Counted from the first letter of the stretch, positions 32,105 to 41,466 are shown. The stretch: 64,000 nt of DNA from SIG589 sp045652465 (GCA_045652465.1 JAZRUI010000004.1:40012-104011), one strand, 5' to 3'. Numbers and translations: made by a program. Notes: generated by a model not told the origin, from the sequence alone.

Positions 32105-33346
32105 GTGGATAATTATCCTGTTGCAAAGCCTTATATACAAAATTTCGAGCAAATGGCATTCGGAATGTTCGTGCATTTGGGACTTTTTTCACAGCTCAAT
32201 GTCGGCGAATGGACATATTCCGTGCATAAGCGCAATATGGCTGACTACGCAATCTTAAAGGAGAGTTTCCAAGTTAAGGGGCTGAAAGAAATAATTTCAA
32301 CGGCTAAAGCTGCCGGCTGCAAATATATTTGCCTCACAACCCGCCATCATGAAGGTTTTTCGCTTTATGATACCAAGGGGCTTTCCGACTTTGACATTAT
32401 TCATTCGCCAACGGGGCGCGACCTTTTGGTTGAATTTGTTGAGGAGTGTCGCCGTGAGGAGCTCATACCTTTTTTCTACCATACCACGCTCGACTGGCAC
32501 CACAAGGATTTTGATAATGATTTTTCGGCATATTTAGACTACCTATATAAGAGCATAGAACTGCTATGCACCGAATATGGCAAGATAGGCGGATTTTGGT
32601 TTGACGGAAATTGGTCTAAGCCTAATGAGGACTGGCAAGAGGACCGCCTTTATAAGATGATTCACCGCTTGCAGCCCGATGCCATAATCATTAACAATAC
32701 GGGGCTTTCCAACCGTGGCGCACTCGGCATAGAGGAAATTGATGCCGTTACATATGAGAGAGGTATGCCCACCCCTATCGACCGCAAAGGACATAAGAAA
32801 TATGTTGCGGGCGAGATGTGTGAAACGCTTTGTGACCATTGGGGTATAGCGAATGATATAAACTTTAAACCCTTAAAGCAATTAATTGAGGAGCTTTGCG
32901 AATGCCGAAAGGTTGGAGCCAATTTCCTGCTTAATATCGGACCCGAGGCCGACGGTTCAGTTCCAACTATACAAAAAGGAATTATGGAATGTATAGGCAA
33001 ATGGATGAGCATATATGGCCGAGCAATATACAATGGTCGTCCCTATTTAACCTACGAAGGGCGGCGCGATTTCTTGCTGCGCGATGCTCATTCGCCCGAT
33101 ATTGCCTATCTTTTTGCCTTTGAACTCAAGCAATCAAGCGGCGATAAAAATGTTTCGCTCGACTCATCTTCAAATACCTTTTTGCCGCTCACAGGGATTA
33201 CCCAAACGGTTAAATCAATTAAATGGATGGATAACGGCGAGTGTTTAGATTTCAAGCAGCAGGATGATAAGCTGATTATTGCCCCTAATGGTTTTGAATA
33301 CGGAACAAACCTTTGCGTTCGGGTTGCAGAGATAACATTTAAATAA
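32105..33346 (+). CDS. GH29 alpha-L-fucosidase, cytoplasmic
   Basis: 413 residues from GTG at 32105, with AAAGGAAG upstream; GTG codons at 32081 and 32096 are alternatives with poorer spacing. MAFGMFVHLGLFS and FWFDGNWSKPNEDW are GH29 motifs, the Asp of WFDG being the expected nucleophile. No signal peptide, so it should act on imported fucosyl oligosaccharides and pass fucose to FucI encoded just upstream. The first motif has Leu where many homologues have Trp (FVHWG). Ends at a terminator. Confidence 0.92.
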   Translation: MDNYPVAKPYIQNFEQMAFGMFVHLGLFSQLNVGEWTYSVHKRNMADYAILKESFQVKGLKEIISTAKAAGCKYICLTTRHHEGFSLYDTKGLSDFDIIHSPTGRDLLVEFVEECRREELIPFFYHTTLDWHHKDFDNDFSAYLDYLYKSIELLCTEYGKIGGFWFDGNWSKPNEDWQEDRLYKMIHRLQPDAIIINNTGLSNRGALGIEEIDAVTYERGMPTPIDRKGHKKYVAGEMCETLCDHWGIANDINFKPLKQLIEELCECRKVGANFLLNIGPEADGSVPTIQKGIMECIGKWMSIYGRAIYNGRPYLTYEGRRDFLLRDAHSPDIAYLFAFELKQSSGDKNVSLDSSSNTFLPLTGITQTVKSIKWMDNGECLDFKQQDDKLIIAPNGFEYGTNLCVRVAEITFK

Positions 33347-33351
33347 ACCTT

Positions 33352-33388
33352 AAAACTCCGTCTTGGCTCGCGCCAATGCGGAGTTTTT
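33352..33388 (+). terminator. Intrinsic terminator after the fucosidase gene
   Basis: A 9-bp outer stem (33352-33360 with 33379-33387), an inner TTGG/CCAA pairing, then T. It closes the fucI-fucosidase unit. Confidence 0.85.
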
Positions 33389-33401
33389 TTATTGCATATT
33401 A

Positions 33402-33430
33402 TTGAATAGGAAGGATTTTTGTGATATACT
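33402..33430 (+). promoter_or_regulatory. Promoter of the epimerase-like gene
   Basis: TTGAAT (33402-33407), 17-bp spacer, TATACT (33425-33430). Confidence 0.7.
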
Positions 33431-33461
33431 CAAAGAAAAACTCCAAACAGGTGGTTTTACT

Positions 33462-34334
33462 ATGCTTATTACCATAAAGAACAAAAAAATGGAGGTTACG
33501 GCCGACAGCCTTGGCGCTCAACTTATGAGCATTAAAAGCGTTGAGGGCTGCGAATACCTTTGGCAGGGCGACCCCGCCTATTGGCGCAATCGCGCGCCCA
33601 ACCTTTTCCCGTTTATTGCAAGGCTGACCGATGGCGCCTATACATATATGGGCGAGCGCTTTGAAATGCCAAACCACGGTTTTGCTGCAAAGCAGGAGTT
33701 TGAGGCAAAGGCGGAGGAAAGCCGCGTTGTTTTCACTCTTAAGGCTAATGAAGCTACCAAGGCGATGTATCCCTTCGACTTCGTTTATGAGGTCATATAC
33801 GAGCTTACGGACAATAAGCTTCATATTACCTATGCGGTCGAAAACAAGGATGAGAAGCGCATTTATTTCGCAGTTGGCGGTCACCCCGGCTTTTGTGTTC
33901 CGCTCGAAGAGGGCAAGAATTTCGAGGATTATTATCTTGAGTTCTCCGAGGCTGCAACCCCCGACCGCGTTGGCTTTTCGCCGAGCGTTTTCCTAAACGG
34001 GCAGGATGAGCAATATCCTTTAGAAGACAAAAAGCTCCTCCCCCTCTCGCACGAGCTTTTCGATGATGATGCAATCATTCTCAAGAATATGGCTCGCGAG
34101 GTTAGCCTTAAATGCAAAAACGGCGAGCGCGGGCTAACCGTTAGCTACCCCGATATGCCCTATCTCGGCATTTGGCATCGCCCCAAGACCGACGCGCCCT
34201 ATGTTTGCATCGAGCCTTGGTCGAGCCTTCCCTCCCGCCAAGATGTTGTTGAAGAGTTTACCTGCAAGAGCGATTTGCTCAACCTGGATGCGGGCAAGCG
34301 CTATCAAAACACCTGGACTGTTACTTTATTCTAA
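33462..34334 (+). CDS. Aldose 1-epimerase family protein (LacX-like)
   Basis: 290 residues from ATG at 33462, preceded by AGGTGG. Galactose mutarotase-like fold: PNHGFAA holds the first catalytic His, GGHPGFCVPL the second, and CIEPWSS is typical of the LacX/YeaD branch. It interconverts sugar anomers; substrate unknown. It has its own promoter, so it may not be part of the fucose operon in spite of position. Followed after 15 nt by the AI-2E gene. Confidence 0.9.
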   Translation: MLITIKNKKMEVTADSLGAQLMSIKSVEGCEYLWQGDPAYWRNRAPNLFPFIARLTDGAYTYMGERFEMPNHGFAAKQEFEAKAEESRVVFTLKANEATKAMYPFDFVYEVIYELTDNKLHITYAVENKDEKRIYFAVGGHPGFCVPLEEGKNFEDYYLEFSEAATPDRVGFSPSVFLNGQDEQYPLEDKKLLPLSHELFDDDAIILKNMAREVSLKCKNGERGLTVSYPDMPYLGIWHRPKTDAPYVCIEPWSSLPSRQDVVEEFTCKSDLLNLDAGKRYQNTWTVTLF

Positions 34335-34349
34335 AAAGAGGTTATCTTT

Positions 34350-35471
34350 ATGAAAATCGAATGGAAAACCTGCGCCAAGGTTGGCGTTAGCGCTTTTCTT
34401 TTATTTCTTGCTATTTCCTATTGGCCTGCCTGCGGCAAGTTTTTAGGCTCGGTTATAGGTGCCGCAATGCCCCTTATTATTGGTTTTGTTATTGCCTATA
34501 TCGTTAACATTTTAATGTCGAGCTATGAGAAAATATATTTTCCGAATGCTAAACGGGGCTTTGCCGCTCGAAGCCGCCGACCCGTTTGCCTTTTGGCATC
34601 GTTTTTAACGCTGATTGTTTTATTTGCGCTTCTCTCTTGGCTGGTTATTCCCGAGCTTGTTGCCTGCTTTGAGCTGCTTATCGCCAAAATCCCAGGCACA
34701 ATAAACACCCTTATCGAAAAGGCCGAGGCCTCGGGTCTTGTTTCGGATGATGTTATCGCCTCGCTCGAAGGCATCGATTGGAAGGCTCGCATTGAGCAAA
34801 TTGCAGGGGTTGTTTCTTCGGGCATCGGCGATGTTATGGGAACCGCACTCGGGGTTATTTCCTCGGTGTTCTCAGGAATCGTTACCGCCCTTTTCGCCAT
34901 TATTTCATCCATCTATATGCTAACGGGCAAGGAACGCCTTTCCTCCCAAATCGACCGCGTTATGCGCCGTTATATGAAGGATAAGCATTACAACCGCACT
35001 ATGCACATCGCAAGCGTCTTTAACGACAGCTTCCGCCGCTATATCGTTGGTCAATGCACCGAGGCGGTTATCCTCGGCGTGCTTTGCGCGCTCGGTATGG
35101 TAATCCTGCGATTCCCCTATGCCACCATGACAGGTACCGTCGTTGCGTTCACCGCCCTCATACCCGTTGCAGGCAGCTATATTGGTGCGGGTGTTGGCGC
35201 CTTTATGATACTGACCGTTTCGCCCATGAAGGCGCTGTTCTTCATTCTCTTTATAATCGTTTTGCAGCAGCTTGAGGGAAATCTTATCTACCCGAGGGTG
35301 GTTGGCTCTTCTTTGGGCCTACCCGCTATTTGGGTTCTCGCCGCGGTTACTATTGGCGGCGGCGTTATGGGAATTCTCGGAATGCTGTTGGGCGTTCCAA
35401 CCGCGAGCGCGCTTTACAAGCTCCTCCGCGAGGATGTTGCTAAAGGCGAAGCCGAGAAATCAAAAACATAA
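34350..35471 (+). CDS. AI-2E family transporter
   Basis: 373 residues with about eight membrane segments. The N-terminal double span ending IIGFVIAYIVNILM and the C-terminal GNLIYPRVVGSSLGLPAIWVL segment are the AI-2E/PerM signature. Members include AI-2 exporters and Na+/H+ antiporters, so the substrate is open. Co-transcribed with the epimerase-like gene. Confidence 0.92.
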   Translation: MKIEWKTCAKVGVSAFLLFLAISYWPACGKFLGSVIGAAMPLIIGFVIAYIVNILMSSYEKIYFPNAKRGFAARSRRPVCLLASFLTLIVLFALLSWLVIPELVACFELLIAKIPGTINTLIEKAEASGLVSDDVIASLEGIDWKARIEQIAGVVSSGIGDVMGTALGVISSVFSGIVTALFAIISSIYMLTGKERLSSQIDRVMRRYMKDKHYNRTMHIASVFNDSFRRYIVGQCTEAVILGVLCALGMVILRFPYATMTGTVVAFTALIPVAGSYIGAGVGAFMILTVSPMKALFFILFIIVLQQLEGNLIYPRVVGSSLGLPAIWVLAAVTIGGGVMGILGMLLGVPTASALYKLLREDVAKGEAEKSKT

Positions 35472-35480
35472 AAAATTAAA

Positions 35481-35510
35481 AAAACACTTCCGCAAGGGAG
35501 TGTTTTTTTC
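35481..35510 (+). terminator. Intrinsic terminator after the AI-2E gene
   Basis: An 11-bp stem (35481-35491 with 35496-35506, one G-U), GCAA loop, seven T. Confidence 0.93.
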
Positions 35511-35539
35511 TTGTCTTTTTTTGCAAAAGGGTGTATTAT
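35511..35539 (+). promoter_or_regulatory. Promoter of the SLC13-type gene
   Basis: TTGTCT (35511-35516), 17-bp spacer, TATTAT (35534-35539), starting right after the preceding terminator. Confidence 0.65.
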
Positions 35540-35573
35540 ATCAAACGGAAAATCAAGATAAGGAGGGAGAGAT

Positions 35574-36677
35574 TTGGCGATTATTCGTTTTTTCAGGAAA
35601 TACACGGTCTTTTGCATCGCGGCGTTGGCGGCAACGGTTACCTGCTTTATCATTCCGCCCGATAAAGAATATCCCTCTTATTTCGATTTCAACACCCTCG
35701 CCTGCTTGTTCTTAACGCTGGCGGTTGTTTGCGCCCTGCGCAATATAAAATTCTTCTCCATTTTGGCGAGAAGGCTGGTTTTGTTCTCGGGCAACCTGCG
35801 AAGCCTCTTCGTTATGCTGATTTGCATAACCTTTTTAGGCTCTATGCTCATTGCAAACGATATGGCGCTTATCACCTTTTTGCCGCTTGGTTATCTTGCC
35901 CTTTCGGCGGCAAAATGCGAAAAATATATGGCATATCTTTTTGTTTTGCAAAACATTTCCGCCAACCTCGGCGGAATGCTTACCCCCTTCGGAAACCCGC
36001 AAAACCTCTATCTTTATTCGTTTTTCCATATTCCTACGGGCGAATTTTGCCGCATAATGCTCGCTCCCTTTTTGCTCGCGATTCTTATGCTCTTTTTAGC
36101 CTGCCTTTTCGTTCCGAGGAAAAAGCTTTTGCTTAACAACAACGCCGACAAGCTGAACATCCCAAAAACGGTTTTATATTTAGCGCTGTTTGCAACCTCT
36201 CTTTTAATCGTTTTCAGAATAATTCCCTTCTTTGCGGGACTAATCGTTATTCCACTCGTGCTCCTCATATTCGACCGCCACGCGCTTTTGATGGTTGACT
36301 ACCTGCTGCTTGGCACATTCTTTTTCTTCTTTATTTTCGCGGGCAATATGGCAAGAATTGATGCCGTTAATCAGCTTCTTTCTTCCCTGCTCCAAAAGGA
36401 CACGCTTATTTTTTCGACCCTTTCCTGCCAGGTAATCAGCAATGTTCCGTCGGCAATTTTGCTCTCGCAATTCACAAACGATTACCACGCGCTGCTTTTG
36501 GGCGTTAACATCGGCGGAACGGGAACGCTTATCGCCTCGCTCGCGAGCTTGATAACCTTCAGCGAATTCCGCTCGCTCTACCCAGGTCACACTAAAAAAT
36601 ATCTCCTGCTTTTCACGGCAATAAACTTTATTTTCCTTTTGGTTTTAACCGCCGCGGCAAAGCTATTCTTCATATAA
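35574..36677 (+). CDS. SLC13/CitMHS-type anion permease
   Basis: 367 residues from TTG at 35574 with AAGGAGG 8 nt upstream. About ten membrane segments. NISANLGGMLTPFGNPQNLYLYSF is the SLC13/ArsB-like hairpin motif. The C-terminal half carries the second hairpin (SNVPSAILLSQFTNDY). Substrates in the superfamily include dicarboxylates, sulfate and arsenite; not resolvable here. Shorter than most SLC13 members. Confidence 0.87.
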   Translation: MAIIRFFRKYTVFCIAALAATVTCFIIPPDKEYPSYFDFNTLACLFLTLAVVCALRNIKFFSILARRLVLFSGNLRSLFVMLICITFLGSMLIANDMALITFLPLGYLALSAAKCEKYMAYLFVLQNISANLGGMLTPFGNPQNLYLYSFFHIPTGEFCRIMLAPFLLAILMLFLACLFVPRKKLLLNNNADKLNIPKTVLYLALFATSLLIVFRIIPFFAGLIVIPLVLLIFDRHALLMVDYLLLGTFFFFFIFAGNMARIDAVNQLLSSLLQKDTLIFSTLSCQVISNVPSAILLSQFTNDYHALLLGVNIGGTGTLIASLASLITFSEFRSLYPGHTKKYLLLFTAINFIFLLVLTAAAKLFFI

Positions 36678-36680
36678 AAA

Positions 36681-36708
36681 AAGCCCAACTCCGTTTGGAG
36701 TTGGGCTT
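36681..36708. terminator. Bidirectional terminator between permease and ROK genes
   Basis: A perfect 12-bp stem (36681-36692 with 36697-36708) with a GTTT loop, A and T runs on both sides. Confidence 0.95.
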
Positions 36709-36714
36709 TTAAAA

Positions 36715-38091
36715 TTAATCAAGCTTCGGAAGGCTTGCGGCTGCAACCGACTGGCCTACGCGGCGGGAGTTTTCATCGGGGATGTGAAGAGTGATTTTCT
36801 TAGCGAGCTCGGGGAATTCCTTATCGAGAACTTCCTGTGCGCGCTCGAGGAGAATCACGCCGCCCTCTCCGGAGGTAACGCGTCCCATAATGAGAACATG
36901 CTTAATGTCATAGAACTCGGTGTAGTATGCGATGGCATAGCCGAAGTATGCACCGATAGTGTCATAAATTGCGGCGGCGCGCTCATCGCCATCCTTCATA
37001 AGGCCCTGAACAACCTTAAGTTTTTCAGCGGGAGAGAGGTTTTCATCAAGCTCAATACCTGCATAGGGAGCAAGCTTAATAACGCCATCCTGCGAGAAAT
37101 ATTTAACACCGCAGCCATAGTCGCCCGACCATTCATCAACCATTGCCTCATCGCAGAAGTCAACGGGAACAAATGCGAGCTCGTTGAGCCAACCGGTGAT
37201 GTTGCCCTGCGGGTCAACATAGCCGCCGGCCTCGCTGGTACCCATAGCGATACCGAGAACCGAATTATCGTTTAGGTCCATAGCGCCTGCAAGAGCGGTA
37301 ACATCGCCATCGTTTGCAACCTCAATCGGGATATTTTCGCCGATTTCCTTTGCAACATCGATATACATATTCTTAACCTTTTTATCAAAGTCCTCATCGT
37401 TAACCTTTAAGAAAAGCGATGCAACCATGATGCGGTTATCAACATAAACACCTGCCGAGGAAACGCCGATAGCATCAACGCGCGGCATATAGGATGCGGC
37501 AGTTTTCATAGCATTTAAAATGCCTTCATAATGGTAGTTCGGATCGGAGTTAATCTTGGGGAACCAAACAACCTCTTCGGAATAAACGCTTTCGCCATTG
37601 ATAACGGCCGAAACCTTACGGTCGCTTCCGCCTGCATCGAAGCCGATGCGGCAACCATCAAGATGACGACCGATGGGAGCAGCGGAGGACTTATCCTTGG
37701 GAGCATCGGCAAGCGATACTACCTCAACCTCAAACTTTTGCTCATAAACGCGCTCCATAAAATGAACATCGAAATCGCGAAGACCGCCATCGGTATAGGC
37801 TGCTTTAATCTTCTCGCCAACAACATCGCTGCCTGCGATAATGATTTTATAACCGCCCGCTACCCATAAAAGCGACTTTGCGTTACGCTCAACAAAGCGG
37901 AAGTTTTCTTCATCATGACCTGTTCCGTCAGCGAAGATGCGGGTTTTATATGTAGTTGTGTAGCCCTTGTTACGCTCAACGGCGATAACGATATCCTGAC
38001 CGTTTTCGGCTGTTGCCTCGCGCATATCGCGGCAAATTATTGAAAGCGGCTGAAATTTGGGGTCAAGTTTTGCATTTACTTTAAGATTCAT
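36715..38091 (-). CDS. ROK-type sugar kinase with extra N-terminal domain
   Basis: 458 residues. The ROK/actin-like kinase core begins near residue 145 with GCRIGFDAGGSDRKVSAV (phosphate 1), has the catalytic-Asp motif VANDGDVTALAG and the second loop GIAMGTSEAGG. The zinc motif of classical ROK proteins (CxCGxxGC) is absent. About 140 residues ahead of the core form an extra alpha/beta domain that I do not recognise. It overlaps the nagA stop codon by 11 bp, so the substrate may be an N-acetylhexosamine; a sugar-responsive regulator without HTH is the alternative. Confidence 0.85.
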   Translation of the reverse strand: MNLKVNAKLDPKFQPLSIICRDMREATAENGQDIVIAVERNKGYTTTYKTRIFADGTGHDEENFRFVERNAKSLLWVAGGYKIIIAGSDVVGEKIKAAYTDGGLRDFDVHFMERVYEQKFEVEVVSLADAPKDKSSAAPIGRHLDGCRIGFDAGGSDRKVSAVINGESVYSEEVVWFPKINSDPNYHYEGILNAMKTAASYMPRVDAIGVSSAGVYVDNRIMVASLFLKVNDEDFDKKVKNMYIDVAKEIGENIPIEVANDGDVTALAGAMDLNDNSVLGIAMGTSEAGGYVDPQGNITGWLNELAFVPVDFCDEAMVDEWSGDYGCGVKYFSQDGVIKLAPYAGIELDENLSPAEKLKVVQGLMKDGDERAAAIYDTIGAYFGYAIAYYTEFYDIKHVLIMGRVTSGEGGVILLERAQEVLDKEFPELAKKITLHIPDENSRRVGQSVAAASLPKLD

Positions 38092-39223
38092 ATTTGATTT
38101 TGCCTCCTATAATGGTTTTGCTAACCTCAAAGTTTTCATCGGTTATTACGATATCAGCAACCTTGCCAACCTCGAGCGAGCCCTTCTTCTTTTCAAGGCC
38201 AAGCGCGGTTGCAGGATTCAAAGATGCGCAGTTAACGCATTCATTAAGCGGGATGGAAGAGTTTTTATAAACATTCCAAACGCCATGGTTAAGGTGAAGC
38301 ACGCTGCCCGCTACGGTTCCATCCTCCAAGCGGCAAACAACATCGCGATAGATGATTTTTTGACCGCCCAGGGTATATTCGCCCATCGGAAGTCCGCCCG
38401 CAGGCAAACAATCGGTTATGAAGCAAAGCTTTCTTCCCTTTAGTTTCCAAAGCATATCATAGAAGCACTTGTCAACATGGAACATATCAACAATAAGCTC
38501 AACGCTGATATCACTGTCAAGAGCGGCGGTTACAACGCCGGGGGCGCGATGTGCAAGAGGAGTCATCGCGTTGAAAAGGTGGGTCACATGACCAACGCCT
38601 GCAGCAACCGATGCCTTTGCGGCTTTATAGTCCGCCGAGGTGTGTCCCATAGAGATGAGGACATCGGTATCGCGTTTTATCTCGCGGATTGCTGCAAAAT
38701 CGTTTTCATCCTCTTCGGGAGCCAAGGTTATGCTCTTGATAATATCAGCATATTCCTTAACGAATTTTGCATCGGGCTTCAGGATATATTTTGCATCCTG
38801 CGCGCCCTTCTTGGCGGCGCTGATGAAGGGGCCTTCAGCATGGCATCCCAAAATCTCGCTGCCATCCCAATCGCGGCTCTCTTCCTTAAGCTCGCGGCAA
38901 ACCTCAAGCGCTTTTCTGATAACCTTCATATCCTCGGTCATAGTTGTCGGCAAATAGCCGGTTACGCCGTTGGCGAGAAGGCCTTTGGAAATAACGCGGA
39001 TGCTCTCTTCCTCACCATCGCAAACATCCTTGCCTAAATAGCCATGGATATGCATATCGATAAGGCCGGGAGAAACATAGCCGCCTTTAGCATCGATTAT
39101 CTCGGCGCCTTCGGGAATATTCTCTTGGGGAACAATACCCTCAATTACATCCGAAAAGAGCAAAGCGTTGCCCTCTATAACACGGTCTTTAAGAATAATC
39201 TTACCGTTTATAATTGCTTTCAT
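38081..39223 (-). CDS. nagA: N-acetylglucosamine-6-phosphate deacetylase
   Basis: 380 residues from ATG at 39223, with AGGAGGG 5 nt upstream; an in-frame TTG at 39244 overlaps that site. Amidohydrolase motifs: metal-binding LIDMHIHGYLG, CHAEGPF, MGHTSADY, VTHLFNAM and the catalytic Asp in FITDCLPAGG. It removes acetate from GlcNAc-6-P in amino-sugar use and cell-wall recycling. First gene of a two-gene operon with the ROK-type kinase. Confidence 0.95.
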   Translation of the reverse strand: MKAIINGKIILKDRVIEGNALLFSDVIEGIVPQENIPEGAEIIDAKGGYVSPGLIDMHIHGYLGKDVCDGEEESIRVISKGLLANGVTGYLPTTMTEDMKVIRKALEVCRELKEESRDWDGSEILGCHAEGPFISAAKKGAQDAKYILKPDAKFVKEYADIIKSITLAPEEDENDFAAIREIKRDTDVLISMGHTSADYKAAKASVAAGVGHVTHLFNAMTPLAHRAPGVVTAALDSDISVELIVDMFHVDKCFYDMLWKLKGRKLCFITDCLPAGGLPMGEYTLGGQKIIYRDVVCRLEDGTVAGSVLHLNHGVWNVYKNSSIPLNECVNCASLNPATALGLEKKKGSLEVGKVADIVITDENFEVSKTIIGGKIKYES

Positions 39224-39259
39224 TTTATCCCTCCTGGAAAACAATATTTCGCTGATTAT

Positions 39260-39288
39260 ATTTTATCAAATTTTTACCTATCATGCAA
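39260..39288 (-). promoter_or_regulatory. Promoter of nagA
   Basis: On the minus strand: TTGCAT (-35), 17-bp spacer, TAAAAT (-10). The remaining gap to 39435 holds only a loose CCCGCG/CGCGGG inverted pair and AT-rich DNA. Confidence 0.6.
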
Positions 39289-39435
39289 TAGGTTATTTAG
39301 AAAAAAATGGGCAAAAACAGCAGTTTTTTCACTCAAAAAGACTTTTCTTGCACCGCCCGTTCCCGCGGCGCGCATTCGGGATAAAAACGCGGGCAAAAAG
39401 ACCGCAAACTAATATATTTTTTTGAAAATAAGATA

Positions 39436-39464
39436 TTGTATTTTATTCGCAAATATAGTATATT
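39436..39464 (+). promoter_or_regulatory. Promoter of the cytidylate-kinase-like gene
   Basis: TTGTAT (39436-39441), 17-bp spacer, TATATT (39459-39464), 36 nt before the start. Confidence 0.6.
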
Positions 39465-39500
39465 TATATTACAAGGTAAAATTTATCTTTGGAGGCATAT

Positions 39501-40106
39501 ATGAACAAGATAATCACCATCGGACGCGAATTCGGAAGCGGTGGCCGCGAATTTGGCCGCAGGCTTGCTGAGGAGCTTGGATTTGAATACTACGATAAAG
39601 AAATCGTTACCGAAATTTCCAAGCACACCAAACTATCGGAGGAATATGTTCAGCAAATAATCGAACACACTCCCCATAGACTTTATCCCATCACTGTAGG
39701 TCACAGTATGTCCTACATTGAGAATTATTCCTTTAGTCAGGCTCAGGCTGTTTTTCAGGCTCAAACCGAAATTTTAAAGGAACTTGCCGAAAAATCCGAT
39801 TGCGTTATCGTTGGTCGTTGCGCCGATTATATCCTAAAGGACTATAACCCCTTCAACATCTTCGTTTATGCCGACCTTGACAGCCGCGTTAAGCGCTGCA
39901 TCGATAGAAGAACCGAGGACGAGCCCGTTCTTCCCGATAAGAAGTTGCGCCGCAAGATTAAGAAGATTGACCGCCACCGCGCGAGATACTATTCCTTCTA
40001 CACCGGTCGCAAATGGGGCGATAAATCCAACTATGACCTTTGCATCAACTCGACCGATACGCCCATTACACGCATCGTTCCCATTGTTGCAAAGATGTTT
40101 AAATAA
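39501..40106 (+). CDS. Cytidylate kinase-like family protein
   Basis: 201 residues from ATG at 39501, with GGAGG 8 nt upstream; an in-frame TTG at 39489 overlaps that site. The P-loop-like start ITIGREFGSGGREFGRRLAEELG (GSGG in place of GSGKS) is the AAA_26 family common in Clostridia. The catalytic DRR region and a Lys/Arg-rich lid (DKKLRRKIKKIDRHRARYY) follow. Nucleotide binding is likely; the substrate is not known and may not be CMP. 27 nt before serS, so likely co-transcribed. Confidence 0.88.
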   Translation: MNKIITIGREFGSGGREFGRRLAEELGFEYYDKEIVTEISKHTKLSEEYVQQIIEHTPHRLYPITVGHSMSYIENYSFSQAQAVFQAQTEILKELAEKSDCVIVGRCADYILKDYNPFNIFVYADLDSRVKRCIDRRTEDEPVLPDKKLRRKIKKIDRHRARYYSFYTGRKWGDKSNYDLCINSTDTPITRIVPIVAKMFK

Positions 40107-40133
40107 TTCGTTTTACCCCGGAGGAAGTTTTAA

Positions 40134-41429
40134 ATGTTAGATATTAGATTTGTTAGAGAAAACCCTGAATTAGTTAAAGAAAATATCAAGCGCAAGTTTA
40201 AAGATAATAAGCTCCCGCTTGTTGATGAAGCTATTGAGCTCGACCAAAAAAAGCGCGATGCCAACAATGAGGCCAACAGCCTCCGCGCAAACCGCAATGC
40301 TGTTTCCAAGCAGATTGGTGCTTTAATGGCACAGGGCAAGCGCGAAGAGGCCGAAGAGGTTAAAAAGCTTGTTACACAGCAGGCTGAACGCCTCAAGGAG
40401 CTCGAAACCCTCGAGAGCGAATATGAAACCCGCCTTCGCGAGGTTATGATGAAAATCCCCAACATTATCGATGAGAGCGTTCCGCTCGGTCGCGATGATA
40501 GCGAAAATGTTGAGGTTCAGCAGTTCGGCGAGCAAACCGAGGTTGATTTCGAAATCCCCTATCATACCGATATAATGCAAAAGTTTGACGGCATCGATAA
40601 GGAAGCCGCAGGTCGCGTTGCAGGCGAAGGCTTTTATTATCTCATGGGCGACATTGCAAGACTTCATTCGGCAGTTACCGCCTATGCCCGCGACTTTATG
40701 ATAGATAAGGGCTTCACCTATTGCATTCCTCCCTTTATGATTCGCTCCAATGTTGTTACAGGCGTTATGAGCTTTGAGGAAATGGATGCAATGATGTATA
40801 AGATTGAGGGCGAAGACCTTTATCTCATCGGCACCTCTGAGCACTCAATGATTGGTAAGTTTATCGATACCATCACCCCCGAAGAGAAGCTCCCCTTAAC
40901 CCTCACCAGCTATTCTCCCTGCTTCCGCAAGGAAAAGGGCGCTCACGGAATTGAGGAACGCGGAATCTATCGTATTCATCAGTTCGAAAAGCAGGAAATG
41001 ATTGTTATTTGCAAGCCCGAAGAGAGCATGGATTGGTTCCATAAGATGTGGAGCTACTCGGTTGAGCTCTTCCGCTCGCTCGATATCCCCGTTCGCACCC
41101 TTGAATGCTGCTCGGGCGACCTTGCCGACTTAAAGGTTAAATCCTATGATGTTGAGGCTTGGAGTCCCAAGCAAAAGAAATATTTTGAGGTTTGCTCCTG
41201 CTCTAATCTCGGCGATGCACAGTCGCGCCGCCTCAGCATCCGCGTTCGCGGCGAGGATGGCAGCAAATACCTCGCACACACCCTTAACAACACCGTTGTT
41301 GCTCCTCCCCGAATGCTCATCGCATTCCTTGAGAACAACCTCGAATTTGATGGCGAGAAATACTCGGTTCGTATCCCCGAGGCACTTCGTCCTTACATGG
41401 GTGGCAAGGAAAAAATCGAACAAAAGTAA
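40134..41429 (+). CDS. serS: Seryl-tRNA synthetase
   Basis: 431 residues. An N-terminal coiled-coil tRNA-binding arm (about 30-100) is followed by the class II core: motif 2 FRKEKGAHGIEERGIYRIHQFEK and motif 3 near the C-terminus. It charges tRNA-Ser and serves selenocysteine if that pathway exists. No T-box is seen upstream: only 27 nt separate it from the preceding gene. Confidence 0.98.
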   Translation: MLDIRFVRENPELVKENIKRKFKDNKLPLVDEAIELDQKKRDANNEANSLRANRNAVSKQIGALMAQGKREEAEEVKKLVTQQAERLKELETLESEYETRLREVMMKIPNIIDESVPLGRDDSENVEVQQFGEQTEVDFEIPYHTDIMQKFDGIDKEAAGRVAGEGFYYLMGDIARLHSAVTAYARDFMIDKGFTYCIPPFMIRSNVVTGVMSFEEMDAMMYKIEGEDLYLIGTSEHSMIGKFIDTITPEEKLPLTLTSYSPCFRKEKGAHGIEERGIYRIHQFEKQEMIVICKPEESMDWFHKMWSYSVELFRSLDIPVRTLECCSGDLADLKVKSYDVEAWSPKQKKYFEVCSCSNLGDAQSRRLSIRVRGEDGSKYLAHTLNNTVVAPPRMLIAFLENNLEFDGEKYSVRIPEALRPYMGGKEKIEQK

Positions 41430-41434
41430 AAACA

Positions 41435-41466
41435 AAAAAGCAGTAGCAAACGCTACTGCTTTTTTG
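41435..41466. terminator. Intrinsic terminator after serS
   Basis: A 13-bp stem (41435-41447 with 41452-41464), AAAC loop, A and T runs on both sides; it also serves the minus-strand gene ending at 41473. Confidence 0.93.

Noticed and set aside
39290..39435. Possible riboswitch between nagA and the kinase-like gene
   Set aside because: Only a loose CCCGCG/CGCGGG pairing is seen. It lies upstream of both divergent promoters as drawn, so it would not be transcribed with either gene, and no known riboswitch core is recognised.
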